From an uncultured Kangiella sp. (GTDB lineage: Bacteria; Pseudomonadota; Gammaproteobacteria; Enterobacterales; Kangiellaceae): a DNA stretch of 64,000 bases. The translations under genes and the position numbers were made by a program. Where the stretch lies: the NCBI GenBank assembly GCA_947498625.1, contig CANMKR010000001.1:178090-242089 (forward strand), written 5' to 3'. This document shows positions 1 to 6,859 of this stretch, piece by piece. The notes beneath the pieces are model-generated. The model was not told where the DNA came from, made no database searches, and was given only the letters and a program-made list of their open reading frames with translations. The first letter of the stretch is position 1. Each line of letters starts with the position of its first letter.

Positions 1-129
1 AAAGGTTGTCCATATCGCCGTACAAATAACGACAGCCCAACTTGCCCATTTTTTAAAAGTGCTCTTTTCTGGGTTAGTATTATTCTGCTGACTCAATTAA
101 CTTATCTCTTTTTTGATAACGGTAGCTAG
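1..129 (+). CDS. 3' end of a possible small membrane protein, cut by window edge
   Basis: An open frame enters from the left edge and ends at a TAG at 127-129, giving 42 residues. It has a cysteine-containing hydrophilic stretch (residues 3-15) followed by one hydrophobic segment (about residues 21-37) and a short polar tail. The Cys-rich stretch followed by a terminal membrane span loosely recalls the C-terminus of MerT-type metal transport proteins, but this is only a resemblance. A second frame is also open for 29 codons, so coding is not certain. The bases up to 151 show no clear terminator. Confidence 0.3.
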   Translation, partial: KGCPYRRTNNDSPTCPFFKSALFWVSIILLTQLTYLFFDNGS

Positions 130-151
130 TTAATATAAGAACAGGCTAATT

Positions 152-583
152 CTATTGCAAACCCTTTCTTTTCTGATTAACCTCTACTTCAGCGCCGATG
201 ACTTTGCCGTTTAAAGCGTAATCCTGATGATCATTGGTGTTTAGATTAACTTTGATAAGGTGCTTACCCTCGGGCAGCTCCTCTAGGTGATACCAGTGAC
301 TATATAGACGAGTGATCTTATTGCCATTGATATATAAGTGAGCATGCCCTTCGCCCATTTGATGTGCTTGATTAACCTGCTCAGGAGCAAATTTAAAATT
401 TTCAGTAATGAGTTCTAGGTTCCAACCAGACTTTTCATCCTTGTGCATTTTAAGACTAATTTGAGGCTTACTTGCAAAGTCTTTTACTTCAAGCTGAGCA
501 TGATGATGGTGGTGATGCCCCTCGCTGGCATATAAACTTCCCGATAATCCTAACACTATAGAAACAATAATAACTTTCAACAT
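152..583 (-). CDS. exported histidine-rich protein of unknown function
   Basis: The 143-residue product begins with a signal peptide (about residues 1-19, ending LYA-S), so it is probably periplasmic. A natural run of six histidines follows at residues 23-28, and more histidines occur around residues 74-97 (HQMGEGHAH, SHWYH). The spacing suggests transition-metal binding, which is inference. The body looks like a small beta-sandwich with a GHAHLYINGN segment of the kind seen in small secreted domains that resemble copper-binding proteins, but no family is confidently recognised. Its ATG overlaps the apt stop codon by one base (TAATG), so it is probably translated by coupling behind apt. Confidence 0.7.
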   Translation of the reverse strand: MLKVIIVSIVLGLSGSLYASEGHHHHHHAQLEVKDFASKPQISLKMHKDEKSGWNLELITENFKFAPEQVNQAHQMGEGHAHLYINGNKITRLYSHWYHLEELPEGKHLIKVNLNTNDHQDYALNGKVIGAEVEVNQKRKGLQ

Positions 584-1131
584 TAATCTTGATACTCCGC
601 TAAACTGAATGTTTTACCAAACTTCGCTAATTTTTTACTGCCTTGCAGAAAACTTAAATCAATTATAAAGGCAAAGCCTGCTATTTCTCCACCCAGTTGT
701 TGTACCAACTGAGCGCTGGCAATAGCTGTACCGCCAGTTGCCAATAAATCATCGTGAATTAAAACTCTTGAACCTGCTCGAATAGAGTCTTTGTGCATTT
801 CTAAACAAGCTGAACCGTACTCCAAATCATATTCAACCGATACCGTATCCGCCGGCAATTTGCCTTTCTTACGGATTAAAACAAACGGGATCTTTAAAGC
901 TCTGGCCAGTGAAGGGCCAAATAAAAACCCGCGCGAATCAATCCCTGCAATAGCATCCAACTCCAAGGGTTTAGCAAACTCTACTAATGCCTCTAGGATT
1001 TTCTGCGAAACCACAGGATCAAGTAATAGCGGCGTTATATCTTTGAACGAAATTCCAGCTTTTGGAAAATCTTTTACCTCTCGAATATTCGACTTAACCA
1101 ATGTCTCAATGGTTTCTATTTCTAAACTCAT
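583..1131 (-). CDS. apt: adenine phosphoribosyltransferase
   Basis: Cytoplasmic purine-salvage enzyme that joins adenine and PRPP to give AMP and pyrophosphate. The 182-residue length is normal for Apt. The type I PRTase PRPP-binding motif is at residues 123-135 (VLIHDDLLATGGT), preceded by the DSRGFLFG segment at 65-72 typical of Apt. The start ATG lies about 65 bp from the divergent nucleosidase start, so the two genes share a short promoter region. That partner releases adenine, the Apt substrate, giving a compact salvage pair. The downstream exported protein overlaps by one base. Confidence 0.95.
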   Translation of the reverse strand: MSLEIETIETLVKSNIREVKDFPKAGISFKDITPLLLDPVVSQKILEALVEFAKPLELDAIAGIDSRGFLFGPSLARALKIPFVLIRKKGKLPADTVSVEYDLEYGSACLEMHKDSIRAGSRVLIHDDLLATGGTAIASAQLVQQLGGEIAGFAFIIDLSFLQGSKKLAKFGKTFSLAEYQD

Positions 1132-1160
1132 AAACGGATTTATTAACTCATAACTTTGAC

Positions 1161-1166
1161 TATAAT
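1161..1166 (+). promoter_or_regulatory. candidate -10 box (TATAAT) for the nucleosidase gene
   Basis: A perfect TATAAT lies in the apt/nucleosidase divergent gap. No good -35 is seen 16-18 bp upstream. If used, transcription would begin near 1173, which supports translation from GTG 1197 rather than ATG 1167. Confidence 0.4.
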
Positions 1167-1196
1167 ATGGCTATATTAACTCAAGCCGTTGCTATC

Positions 1197-1898
1197 GTGA
1201 AAAAAATTCTAATCTACATTGCCATGCAATCAGAAGCACAGCCAATCATTGATGAACTCAACTTTGAAGAAACCCGCATTCTAAATCCAGCTTTACCCAT
1301 GAAAACCTACACAGGCGCGTCAAGCAAGCACAGCTACTTTTTGGTGACTGGTGGCAAAAGTTCTATGTATGAAGTTGATAACGTTGGCACCGAGCCTGCC
1401 GCTGTAGGTTTGCAAGCAGCATTACAAATCTTTGATGCTGATCTAGTGATCAATGCTGGTACTGCCGGCGGTTGGCAATCCAAAGGGGCTCAAATCGCCG
1501 ATGTGTACTTAGGTAAAAGTCCTGTTCGATATCACGATCACCGCATCCCCATTCCAACATTCGAAGCCTACGGCAAAGGCTCTTACCCTTGTATCGATAC
1601 AACAGAGCTTGCAAAATCCCTCAAGCTAAAACGCGGCTATATAAGCACCAGCAACTCGTTGGATTTTAATCAAGATTGTTCGCGGCTAATGCGGGAAAAT
1701 CAGGCGGATTGCAAAGAAATGGAAGCGGCGGCTCTAGCTTGGGTTTGCCACCTATACGCAAAACCTTTTCTGCCCATTAAAGCGATTACAGACTTTGTTG
1801 ATCATGAACATCCAACCGCTGAGCAATTTCAAGAAAACTTAGCTAAAACTTGTGTCGCCCTAAAAAATTCCGTCGTGAAAGTATTAAGGCATTTATAA
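1197..1898 (+). CDS. 5'-methylthioadenosine/S-adenosylhomocysteine nucleosidase
   Basis: Member of the PNP/UDP phosphorylase (MTAN/Pfs) superfamily, expected to hydrolyse MTA and SAH to adenine plus the thioribose product. Seen are the INAGTAGGW segment, a YHDH motif, STSNSLDF, and the KEMEAAALAWV segment that matches the MTAN catalytic region (MEGAA-like), followed by AITDFVD near the end. The GTG at 1197 is preferred because the protein then begins KKILIYIAMQSEA as in family members, and because a TATAAT at 1161-1166 directly abuts the upstream ATG at 1167, which would then be too close to the promoter to be in the mRNA. The longer form would be 243 residues. Divergent from apt. Confidence 0.85.
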   Translation: MKKILIYIAMQSEAQPIIDELNFEETRILNPALPMKTYTGASSKHSYFLVTGGKSSMYEVDNVGTEPAAVGLQAALQIFDADLVINAGTAGGWQSKGAQIADVYLGKSPVRYHDHRIPIPTFEAYGKGSYPCIDTTELAKSLKLKRGYISTSNSLDFNQDCSRLMRENQADCKEMEAAALAWVCHLYAKPFLPIKAITDFVDHEHPTAEQFQENLAKTCVALKNSVVKVLRHL

Positions 1899-1902
1899 CT
1901 CA

Positions 1903-1939
1903 ATGCTTTTCAAGGATTTTGATTAGCCTTGAAAAGCAT
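1903..1939. terminator. hairpin between convergent genes
   Basis: A perfect 13-bp inverted repeat (ATGCTTTTCAAGG / CCTTGAAAAGCAT) with an 11-base loop lies between the stops of the nucleosidase and the DUF1428 gene. It can serve either strand. There is no long U-tract, so strength is uncertain. Confidence 0.65.
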
Positions 1940-1951
1940 CAACGTTTCTTA

Positions 1952-2305
1952 CTAAACTTCTGAAACCACATCAAACCCGCCATAAACGATCCGCTTTCCG
2001 TCAAAAGGCATAGGATTTTTCTCGTTATCCATTCTTGGATCTTGCATCGCCTTTTCCCAAGCAGCTTCTCTTACCGCTTTAGATGGCCAAACTACCCAAG
2101 AAAAAATCACCGTTTCATTTTCTTCTTTCTTAACGGCCATTGGAAAAGAAGTCAGCTCCCCATCAGGGACATCTTCTCCCCAGGTATCCACGATTTTCAA
2201 AGCCCCATTTTCTTTTAACACCGCAGCCATAATCTTCGCATGTTCTATATATTTTTCTTTATTTTCATTTGGAACTGACGCTATAAAACCATCAATATAA
2301 GACAT
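1952..2305 (-). CDS. DUF1428 (YbaA-like) protein
   Basis: The 117-residue product matches the DUF1428 family (E. coli YbaA): it begins MSYIDGFIASVP, and carries the DTWGEDVPDG, VIFSWVVWPSKAVRE and MPFDGKRIVYGGF segments typical of that family. The fold is a small dimeric alpha/beta-barrel; function is unknown. A purine-rich ribosome site (AAGGAGAAAG on the minus strand) precedes the ATG. It converges on the nucleosidase gene, with a hairpin between. Confidence 0.9.
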   Translation of the reverse strand: MSYIDGFIASVPNENKEKYIEHAKIMAAVLKENGALKIVDTWGEDVPDGELTSFPMAVKKEENETVIFSWVVWPSKAVREAAWEKAMQDPRMDNEKNPMPFDGKRIVYGGFDVVSEV

Positions 2306-2483
2306 AACCTTTCTCCTTAAATCTACAAGTCTCTATTTTCATAGATAATTCAAGTCATTTAAAGCTATCAGATAAAATAGATTGCCTAATTGCCCGATTA
2401 CTATACCATGAGATTTCACCTTCGTTTTGTCATTTGTTCAATGTTGGATAGTTGGCTCAGCGCTCAAGTTTTGAGGCGGCTTA

Positions 2484-3134
2484 ATGACAAATCTTCGTTT
2501 ATGCTACCAAACCCTAGAGTTTGGTAAAACTGATATCCATATTTGCACTTTACGCAATAATCAAGAATTTGCTGACCCAAAGGGAATTGCCGAAGAGCTA
2601 GGAATCAGCTCAGCATCTTGGCCACTTTTTGGTGTTCTTTGGCCTTCGGGCCTTGTGCTTGCCCACTTCGTAAATGATTACAAAACTGAATCTAAACGCA
2701 TCTTAGAAGTCGGCTGCGGCATGGCCTTATCAAGTTTACTTTTAAATAAACAATCAGCGGACATAACCGCAACAGACTATCACCCAGAAGCGAATAAATT
2801 CTTACAACGAAATGCGCTATTAAATGGCGACAAGCCCATCGCATTTGAAAGAACGGGTTGGGCTGAAAAAAATGATGAGCTAGGCGTATTCGATTTGATT
2901 ATTGGCAGCGATCTTCTCTATGAAGATGAGCATATAGATTTGCTCGCAGATTTTATGATTGAACACGCAAAACCGAGTTGTGAAATTATACTAGTTGATC
3001 CTGGACGAGGAAGAAAAAATAAACTTAGTACCAAACTCATTGAAGCAGGTTTTACTTCTTCTCAACATAAACCATTAAAAACCGATTATTTAGAAAAAGA
3101 ATTTAAAGGCTACATTCTGCAATTTGAACGCTAG
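2484..3134 (+). CDS. class I SAM-dependent methyltransferase (methyltransferase-16/METTL21-like)
   Basis: The SAM-binding motif I is ILEVGCG at residues 73-79, with TATDYHPEA as motif II (about 95-103) and the GSDLLYE signature at 141-147 typical of the METTL21/nicotinamide-N-methyltransferase-like family (PF10294). Family members mostly methylate lysines of proteins; the target here cannot be told. Length (216 aa) fits. It is the last chromosomal gene before the distal end of the integron cassette array, in opposite orientation to the cassettes, and lacks its own attC, so it is not a cassette. Confidence 0.8.
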   Translation: MTNLRLCYQTLEFGKTDIHICTLRNNQEFADPKGIAEELGISSASWPLFGVLWPSGLVLAHFVNDYKTESKRILEVGCGMALSSLLLNKQSADITATDYHPEANKFLQRNALLNGDKPIAFERTGWAEKNDELGVFDLIIGSDLLYEDEHIDLLADFMIEHAKPSCEIILVDPGRGRKNKLSTKLIEAGFTSSQHKPLKTDYLEKEFKGYILQFER

Positions 3135-3143
3135 TAATTTTTT

Positions 3144-3214
3144 TGTAACGAGCTGTTTTGCGCCAAATTGGAAGCGCAGCTGAGAACTTGTCAAGCAACA
3201 ACAGCTTGTTATGC
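3144..3214 (-). repeat. attC recombination site, distal end of array
   Basis: On the cassette strand this starts GCATAACAAGC and ends in a GTTACAA core, with imperfect inverted pairing between (AGCTGTT with AACAGCT; TGCGC with GCGCA). The final core deviates from GTTRRRY, as often seen at the last site of an array. It follows the DUF4239 gene by 45 bp. Confidence 0.75.
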
Positions 3215-3258
3215 TTTATTAAATTTCCTACATTTATAGATCTCTAATATTATTAGCT

Positions 3259-4059
3259 TTAGTCATTCTCAAATCTTTCTTCCCACTCTACTAAATCATT
3301 TTGGACTTGTTTAAATGGAACGTTGCTAACACCAAACTTCCCCCGGATCGGATGATCCATAGCGACGATTAAGAAAATCATTAACCCAAACATAATCGAC
3401 ATGCTTGCTACTAGACAATAATGAGCTCGCGCACTTTGTGTGTTGTAAAACCATGCTATCCCAACAGTGATTACCGCCCCAAATAACACAACTATCCAAG
3501 TAACAACCTCTATGCCTGCACTGCCAAGATGTAGTCGTTCTCGTCGTTGATCTAAAAGGTCATTCATTTTACTGAGTACTTCAGCATAAATAACGACGTC
3601 ATGACTGGTTTTAGGGACGTACGTAATAACTTTGTGCGAAAGCTCATCAACAATACTTTTGGTTTCTTCATCACCCAAACTACCAGAAGCAAGCGCTGGC
3701 CACTCCTTTTGTAGTACCGAATCGATATACTTTTTAGTGAGATTCTGAATATCTGACCTGCTTGGTTCAGGCAGCCCCTCAGAATCCACATAAAGATCTC
3801 CAGCGGAGTAAGCCTCCTTCATAACCACCATTTCTACTTCCGTATAAGCTCCTTGAACACCAACCGTCATTAAACCTAGAGCTACAGCATAGAGGACACC
3901 AACAAAGGCATGTGCAAAAGCTGCTGTACTGTTATCAGCAGGTGCAAGCATCCAGTTCTTATGGCGTACCAGCCAAACCCCTGCTAATGCTAGCAATAAG
4001 AAAGGTATCAGGATTAACATAAACAAAAAAAATAGAGGTAAAGTAAATATTAGTTGCAT
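3259..4059 (-). CDS. integron cassette gene: DUF4239 membrane protein
   Basis: 266 residues with an N-terminal hydrophobic segment (about 4-30), a second at about 47-66, a soluble helical middle (about 75-175) and two further spans (about 184-205 and 216-235). The DNSTAAFAHAFVGVLYAVALGL and QRRERLHL...W segments match DUF4239 (bestrophin-like) proteins of the inner membrane. Function is unproven. It has its own ribosome site (AGGTGA, 9 bases before ATG) and sits alone between two attC sites, so it is a complete cassette. Its left boundary core (GTTATTT) and its own attC start (GCATAAC) are not complementary, hinting at past rearrangement. Confidence 0.8.
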   Translation of the reverse strand: MQLIFTLPLFFLFMLILIPFLLLALAGVWLVRHKNWMLAPADNSTAAFAHAFVGVLYAVALGLMTVGVQGAYTEVEMVVMKEAYSAGDLYVDSEGLPEPSRSDIQNLTKKYIDSVLQKEWPALASGSLGDEETKSIVDELSHKVITYVPKTSHDVVIYAEVLSKMNDLLDQRRERLHLGSAGIEVVTWIVVLFGAVITVGIAWFYNTQSARAHYCLVASMSIMFGLMIFLIVAMDHPIRGKFGVSNVPFKQVQNDLVEWEERFEND

Positions 4060-4179
4060 TGTATGTCTGTCACCTGTTCTAGAATTTTATTTTGATAGTA
4101 GGCATCTGCTAATTATGCAGATGAATACTAACGTGAATATTTATACTGTGGACCGAATTTTACCTTGCTACGATTCACA

Positions 4180-4251
4180 AAATAACGCTGCGCTCAGCGG
4201 CAAAATGCGCGCGTAGTGGGTATTTTGTCCAACTGCAGCGCCTTGTTAGGC
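4180..4251 (-). repeat. attC recombination site
   Basis: Sense strand begins GCCTAACAAGGCGCTGCAG and ends GCGCAGCGTTATTT. The arms pair (GGCGCTG with CAGCG; ACAAAAT with ATTTTG), giving a folded single-strand site of about 72 bases. The stop codon of the YdhR-like gene lies in its first core. Confidence 0.85.
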
Positions 4252-4557
4252 GATTGGTGCTTTATTGATATGACTTAAGTCTTCCATAATATCGAAAATG
4301 TGGTCATTAATATCTGTAATTCCCATATCAGTTAATCGCGGTATGTGCATTGCTTTGTATTTTTCTAAACTATCAATATCTTTGAATAGATAGGTTGAGC
4401 CGAAATGGGTCGTCCCTGCCTCATGCGTCCAAATTTTCCAAATAACACCAGGTTCTTCCGCAATGCTTTTAGCAAGTTCCTTTGTTCTTTCTAGCTGCTT
4501 GTCAGTAAATTCACCTTGCATAGTCATGTGAAGATCCCATATTTTTTGTGTACTCAT
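4246..4557 (-). CDS. integron cassette gene: YdhR-like putative monooxygenase
   Basis: 103 residues closely following the E. coli YdhR pattern: EEPGVIWKIWTHE (about residues 34-46), STYLFKD, a MHIPRLTDMGI segment and an ending DLSHINKAPIA. YdhR is a small ferredoxin-like-fold dimer of the ABM/monooxygenase type (PF08803); substrate is unknown. A good ribosome site (GAGGAAAG) precedes the ATG. The stop codon falls inside the attC core, as is common for cassette genes. It shares a cassette with the upstream membrane-protein gene. Confidence 0.85.
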   Translation of the reverse strand: MSTQKIWDLHMTMQGEFTDKQLERTKELAKSIAEEPGVIWKIWTHEAGTTHFGSTYLFKDIDSLEKYKAMHIPRLTDMGITDINDHIFDIMEDLSHINKAPIA

Positions 4558-4591
4558 ATAACTTTCCTCTTTTGTATGTTTGATTATCTTT

Positions 4592-4644
4592 GCTCTGTAA
4601 AAGTCGAGACAGATGCATAGTTCGATTGACTGACTTTGCTAGGC
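4592..4644 (-). repeat. probable decayed attC inside the two-gene cassette
   Basis: On the cassette strand the stretch begins GCCTAGCAAAGTCAGTCAAT, one base off a GCCTAACAA-type start, and contains the inverted pair AAAGTC/GACTTT. The distal core is no longer recognisable. It lies between the stop of the 125-residue membrane protein and the start of the YdhR-like gene. The outer cores of this double cassette (GTTATGC and GCCTAAC) do not match each other, as expected if two cassettes fused by attC decay. Confidence 0.45.
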
Positions 4645-4672
4645 AATAATTAGTTAGAGCAAGCAATTCTAC

Positions 4673-5050
4673 TTATGTGTTCTTTTTAAGCTGCCAGAAA
4701 CCGATGCATGTTAGTAAACCAAAGAAAGCAGGATCCGACCAGCCAAAGCCAACAAAAATATTATTTAAACATGCATAAAGAGTGATAATTAAGCCAAGCG
4801 CGTTAGTGACAATTAGGCCTTTAATCAAGTTTAAAGCAGGCTCTGTTTTTTCTTGAGTATTACGAAACAGAAAAGCAAGGGCCGCTATACCACCAAGAAA
4901 TATACTATTATGCTGAGATAAGAATTTGGCATATTGGTCATTAATCTCTAGCCCATACATTGGCCAAAGTTGATTGGGTAAGAAAAAGAGCGCTATTGCA
5001 AAGAATGCAAACACAATGGCGTGAACTATTAAATACGTTTTGTTACTCAT
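4673..5050 (-). CDS. integron cassette gene: small four-span membrane protein, unknown
   Basis: 125 residues with hydrophobic segments at about 5-24, 48-63, 76-97 and 100-118, separated by short polar loops, so probably an inner-membrane protein of four spans. No family is confidently recognised. It has a strong ribosome site (AAGGAGAT, 9 bases before ATG) and begins 33 bp inside the cassette boundary of the attC at 5083-5187. It is followed at 115 bp by the YdhR-like gene in the same cassette. Confidence 0.7.
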   Translation of the reverse strand: MSNKTYLIVHAIVFAFFAIALFFLPNQLWPMYGLEINDQYAKFLSQHNSIFLGGIAALAFLFRNTQEKTEPALNLIKGLIVTNALGLIITLYACLNNIFVGFGWSDPAFFGLLTCIGFWQLKKNT

Positions 5051-5082
5051 TTCAATCTATCTCCTTTTATGGGTCTATCATC

Positions 5083-5187
5083 GCATAACGCCCCGATAAC
5101 GGGCGAATGCTTGCTGCGAAAATGGCGAAGCCGCAGCAAGTAGGCGTCCCAGCGAGCGAAGCGAGTGTGTTAATTGGTTTGTTAGGC
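5083..5187 (-). repeat. attC recombination site
   Basis: Sense strand begins GCCTAACAAACCAATTAAC and ends TCGGGGCGTTATGC, about 105 bases. Long imperfect arms pair, including TTGCTGCGGC with GCAGCAAG and a CTCGCTTCGCTCG element. Its first core is complementary to the left boundary (GTTAGGC) of its own cassette. Confidence 0.9.
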
Positions 5188-5191
5188 ATCA

Positions 5192-5566
5192 TTACCGCCT
5201 TTGCCTCCACGAAACAAAAAGAAAAGCTAAACCGAAAGCCGCAGCCCCAAAAATATACAAGTTAGATAACATTCCGTCGAAGAAATATAGTTCGTGATTT
5301 GATAAGTCGAAATGCAAGACACTATGAATAACCAAGAAACAACAGACGATTGTTCTAAAAGTATCCCTAACTTTTAATGAGCGGTGGTGACCTAGGTAGA
5401 AAAACATAAAGAAAAGTGGAAAGTGAGCGGCAATAAATAAAGCGCTAGCAGTTGCTTCTGGCAATTCAAAAATATGAAACAAAAGCCTCCACTCAAAATT
5501 TAAAACTGCGTCCATTTCATGCGTAAAAAGAGCTGAAATGCCGAGGTAATAGAGTAACGTTTTCAT
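5192..5566 (-). CDS. integron cassette gene: small membrane protein, DUF6713-like
   Basis: 124 residues starting MKTLLYYLG, with THEMDAV and EWRLLFHIF near the N-terminus and four hydrophobic segments (about 1-14, 39-56, 69-84, 97-117). The LxYLG...THExDA...HEWR-type pattern resembles the DUF6713 family; function is unknown. The frame stays open to an earlier ATG at 5584, but that start lies inside the neighbouring attC. ATG 5566 falls four bases after the GTTAGGC cassette boundary, a usual position for cassette genes, and is chosen. Confidence 0.75.
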   Translation of the reverse strand: MKTLLYYLGISALFTHEMDAVLNFEWRLLFHIFELPEATASALFIAAHFPLFFMFFYLGHHRSLKVRDTFRTIVCCFLVIHSVLHFDLSNHELYFFDGMLSNLYIFGAAAFGLAFLFVSWRQRR

Positions 5567-5569
5567 GAT

Positions 5570-5659
5570 GCCTAACGCCCGCATTACCGGCGAACAAAAG
5601 CGTAGCTTTTGTGAGTCCTTGGCGCCGAAGGCGACAATTGGTAGATGCGTTTGTTATGT
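5570..5659 (-). repeat. attC recombination site
   Basis: Sense strand begins ACATAACAAACGCATC and ends ATGCGGGCGTTAGGC, 90 bases. Arms pair (CGCAT...TACC with GGTA.ATGCG) around an inner perfect hairpin CAAAAGC/GCTTTTG. Its first core is complementary to the left boundary of its cassette (GTTATGT). Confidence 0.9.
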
Positions 5660-6076
5660 GTTTTCATCTAATGGCAGCATGCTTGAAAATGTATTAAATA
5701 AACTTTGTGCGCTGGGGGGGTTAAGAGTATCGAATGCTCTTAGCTCGCGACCTTCATTTGTGAAGACATATACATTGTCACACTCGAAGCAAACTGTCGT
5801 TGTAAATAATAATTCAGACCCACAATATGCTGCAAACCCCCATGGTGGCATATGACAACGCGCAGGCTCTCCTTCTGGGATTTTCTTAAACACGGCCAAG
5901 AAGTCTTTTGTTTCATTTTCGGTTAGTTCTTTTAGCTCTTTTACATTCGACCAGAATTTTTCCGGCCAGCCTTCTTCACTAACAATCTTACAACCAATGA
6001 CCCGATAGACAACTATTTTGTCGACACCACTCAAGGATAATCCATTAGCCGGTGATTTCCAGAAACTTTCACTCAT
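5654..6076 (-). CDS. integron cassette gene: unknown soluble protein with Cys pairs
   Basis: 140 residues, no signal peptide or membrane span. It carries RCHMPPWGFAAYC (about residues 77-89) and TTTVCFECDNVYVF (about 92-105), so four cysteines plus a histidine in a short region: a possible metal-binding or redox site (inference). Proteins with the same RCHxPxxG...CxxCxN arrangement are often seen as small hypothetical genes, but no function is known to me. The stop codon overlaps the core of the adjacent attC. Confidence 0.7.
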   Translation of the reverse strand: MSESFWKSPANGLSLSGVDKIVVYRVIGCKIVSEEGWPEKFWSNVKELKELTENETKDFLAVFKKIPEGEPARCHMPPWGFAAYCGSELLFTTTVCFECDNVYVFTNEGRELRAFDTLNPPSAQSLFNTFSSMLPLDENT

Positions 6077-6097
6077 ACTGATCTCGAATTGCTAGAC

Positions 6098-6156
6098 ACA
6101 TAACGTCTCAAGAAGAGGCGCGCTTTAGCGCGTCCTTCTTGCTTGATTTGTTAGAG
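6098..6156 (-). repeat. attC recombination site of first cassette
   Basis: Sense strand begins CTCTAACAAATCAAGCAAG and ends TTGAGACGTTATGT, 59 bases, almost the length and layout of the classical 60-bp aadA-type site. Arms AAGAAG/CTTCTT and GCGCGC/GCGCGT pair around a TAAA loop. The first core complements the attI junction GTTAGAG. Confidence 0.9.
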
Positions 6157-6614
6157 AGCCTTGCCTCAATTATTGGCGCGACTCTTTCATTATTAGATAC
6201 CCTAAAATGCGCTTCTAGTTTTTCTGGGGCAATTCTACGATCCGCTGCAAGAAGCAACTTTGTTATACCGAAAAGGTCATTATTGAACTGTTTGGATAGC
6301 AATTCTGATTTTGGCGTATCAATGTATTCTCGAACCACCCGATTAATATCTGAGGCAGTGTAGGAATAAGGACGCCCATCTGGCCATGTTTCGGGCTCAT
6401 TTGCTTTCACAAAGTCCTTTGGGAAATTCCAAAGCTCATTTTTGCCTAGAACCACTCGGAAATTCCCTAAAGACTGAAAAGACAAATGCTCGCCAGAATT
6501 GTATTTTCTCGCGTCGATAGCGCGATCCATGTCCGAGCAATGAGCTTTTAGGTTGAGGTCATCCGCAAAGAGCGACTCTACCTCCTTTTTAAGCTTACTC
6601 CATCGTTTGGTCAT
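6108..6614 (-). CDS. first integron cassette gene: SF0329-like protein
   Basis: 168 residues beginning MTKRWSKLKKEVESLFADDL, with NELWNFPKDFV and YIDTPKSELL segments. The RWSKLKK...LFA...WxxPK.F pattern resembles the SF0329 family of uncharacterised proteins; function is unknown. The last 15 or so residues are encoded by the attC and are lysine-rich. No clear ribosome site precedes the ATG, which lies 12 bp inside the cassette boundary; a promoter in the attI region could supply transcription. Confidence 0.75.
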   Translation of the reverse strand: MTKRWSKLKKEVESLFADDLNLKAHCSDMDRAIDARKYNSGEHLSFQSLGNFRVVLGKNELWNFPKDFVKANEPETWPDGRPYSYTASDINRVVREYIDTPKSELLSKQFNNDLFGITKLLLAADRRIAPEKLEAHFRVSNNERVAPIIEARLSNKSSKKDALKRASS

Positions 6615-6621
6615 AATGGTT

Positions 6622-6710
6622 CTCTAACATTTTATTATATGAATTCGATTGTAACATTCTAATTTATAAGAATAAATTATACGAGTGCCTGTTTTATTGA
6701 TATTTAGGGG
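6622..6710 (-). other. attI region (primary recombination site) of the integron
   Basis: The core at 6622-6628 reads GTTAGAG on the cassette strand and marks the junction with the first cassette. A second simple GTAAC-type site is at 6651-6655. The outer limit is not defined by sequence; the stretch to about 6710 is given by analogy with known attI sites of roughly 65 bp or more. Confidence 0.65.
6676..6704 (-). promoter_or_regulatory. candidate cassette promoter Pc
   Basis: On the minus strand a perfect TATAAT occupies 6681-6676, about 60 bp before the first cassette gene and directed into the array. The -35 is weak (ATATCA at 16 bp, or AATATC at 17 bp). Position and direction fit a Pc in the attI region. 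Confidence 0.4.
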
Positions 6711-6809
6711 GTTAGCGGACGGCAAAGTCCATGTATCTAGTATATTTCCGATATTTCAGACACTAAAGTGGGCGATCTCCCACACACTTTTGTGAATATC
6801 GATATTTAG
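6699..6809 (+). repeat. three GATATTT(C)AG repeats at exact 51-bp spacing between attI and intI
   Basis: GATATTTAG at 6699-6707, GATATTTCAG at 6750-6759 and GATATTTAG at 6801-6809 begin 51 bp apart each time. The sequence between is not repeated; it includes a short hairpin GTGGG/CCCAC around 6778-6793. They may bind IntI or a regulator. Confidence 0.6.
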
Positions 6810-6859
6810 TTGTTTTATGTCTTTATATACTATGTTTGTATATTTACAAGGAGTATAAA

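Noticed and set aside
6836-6849. LexA-like box at the intI start (TTGTA...TACAA palindrome)
   Set aside because: Spacing is TTGT-N6-ACAA, not the CTGT-N8-ACAG of SOS boxes; SOS control of intI cannot be claimed from it.
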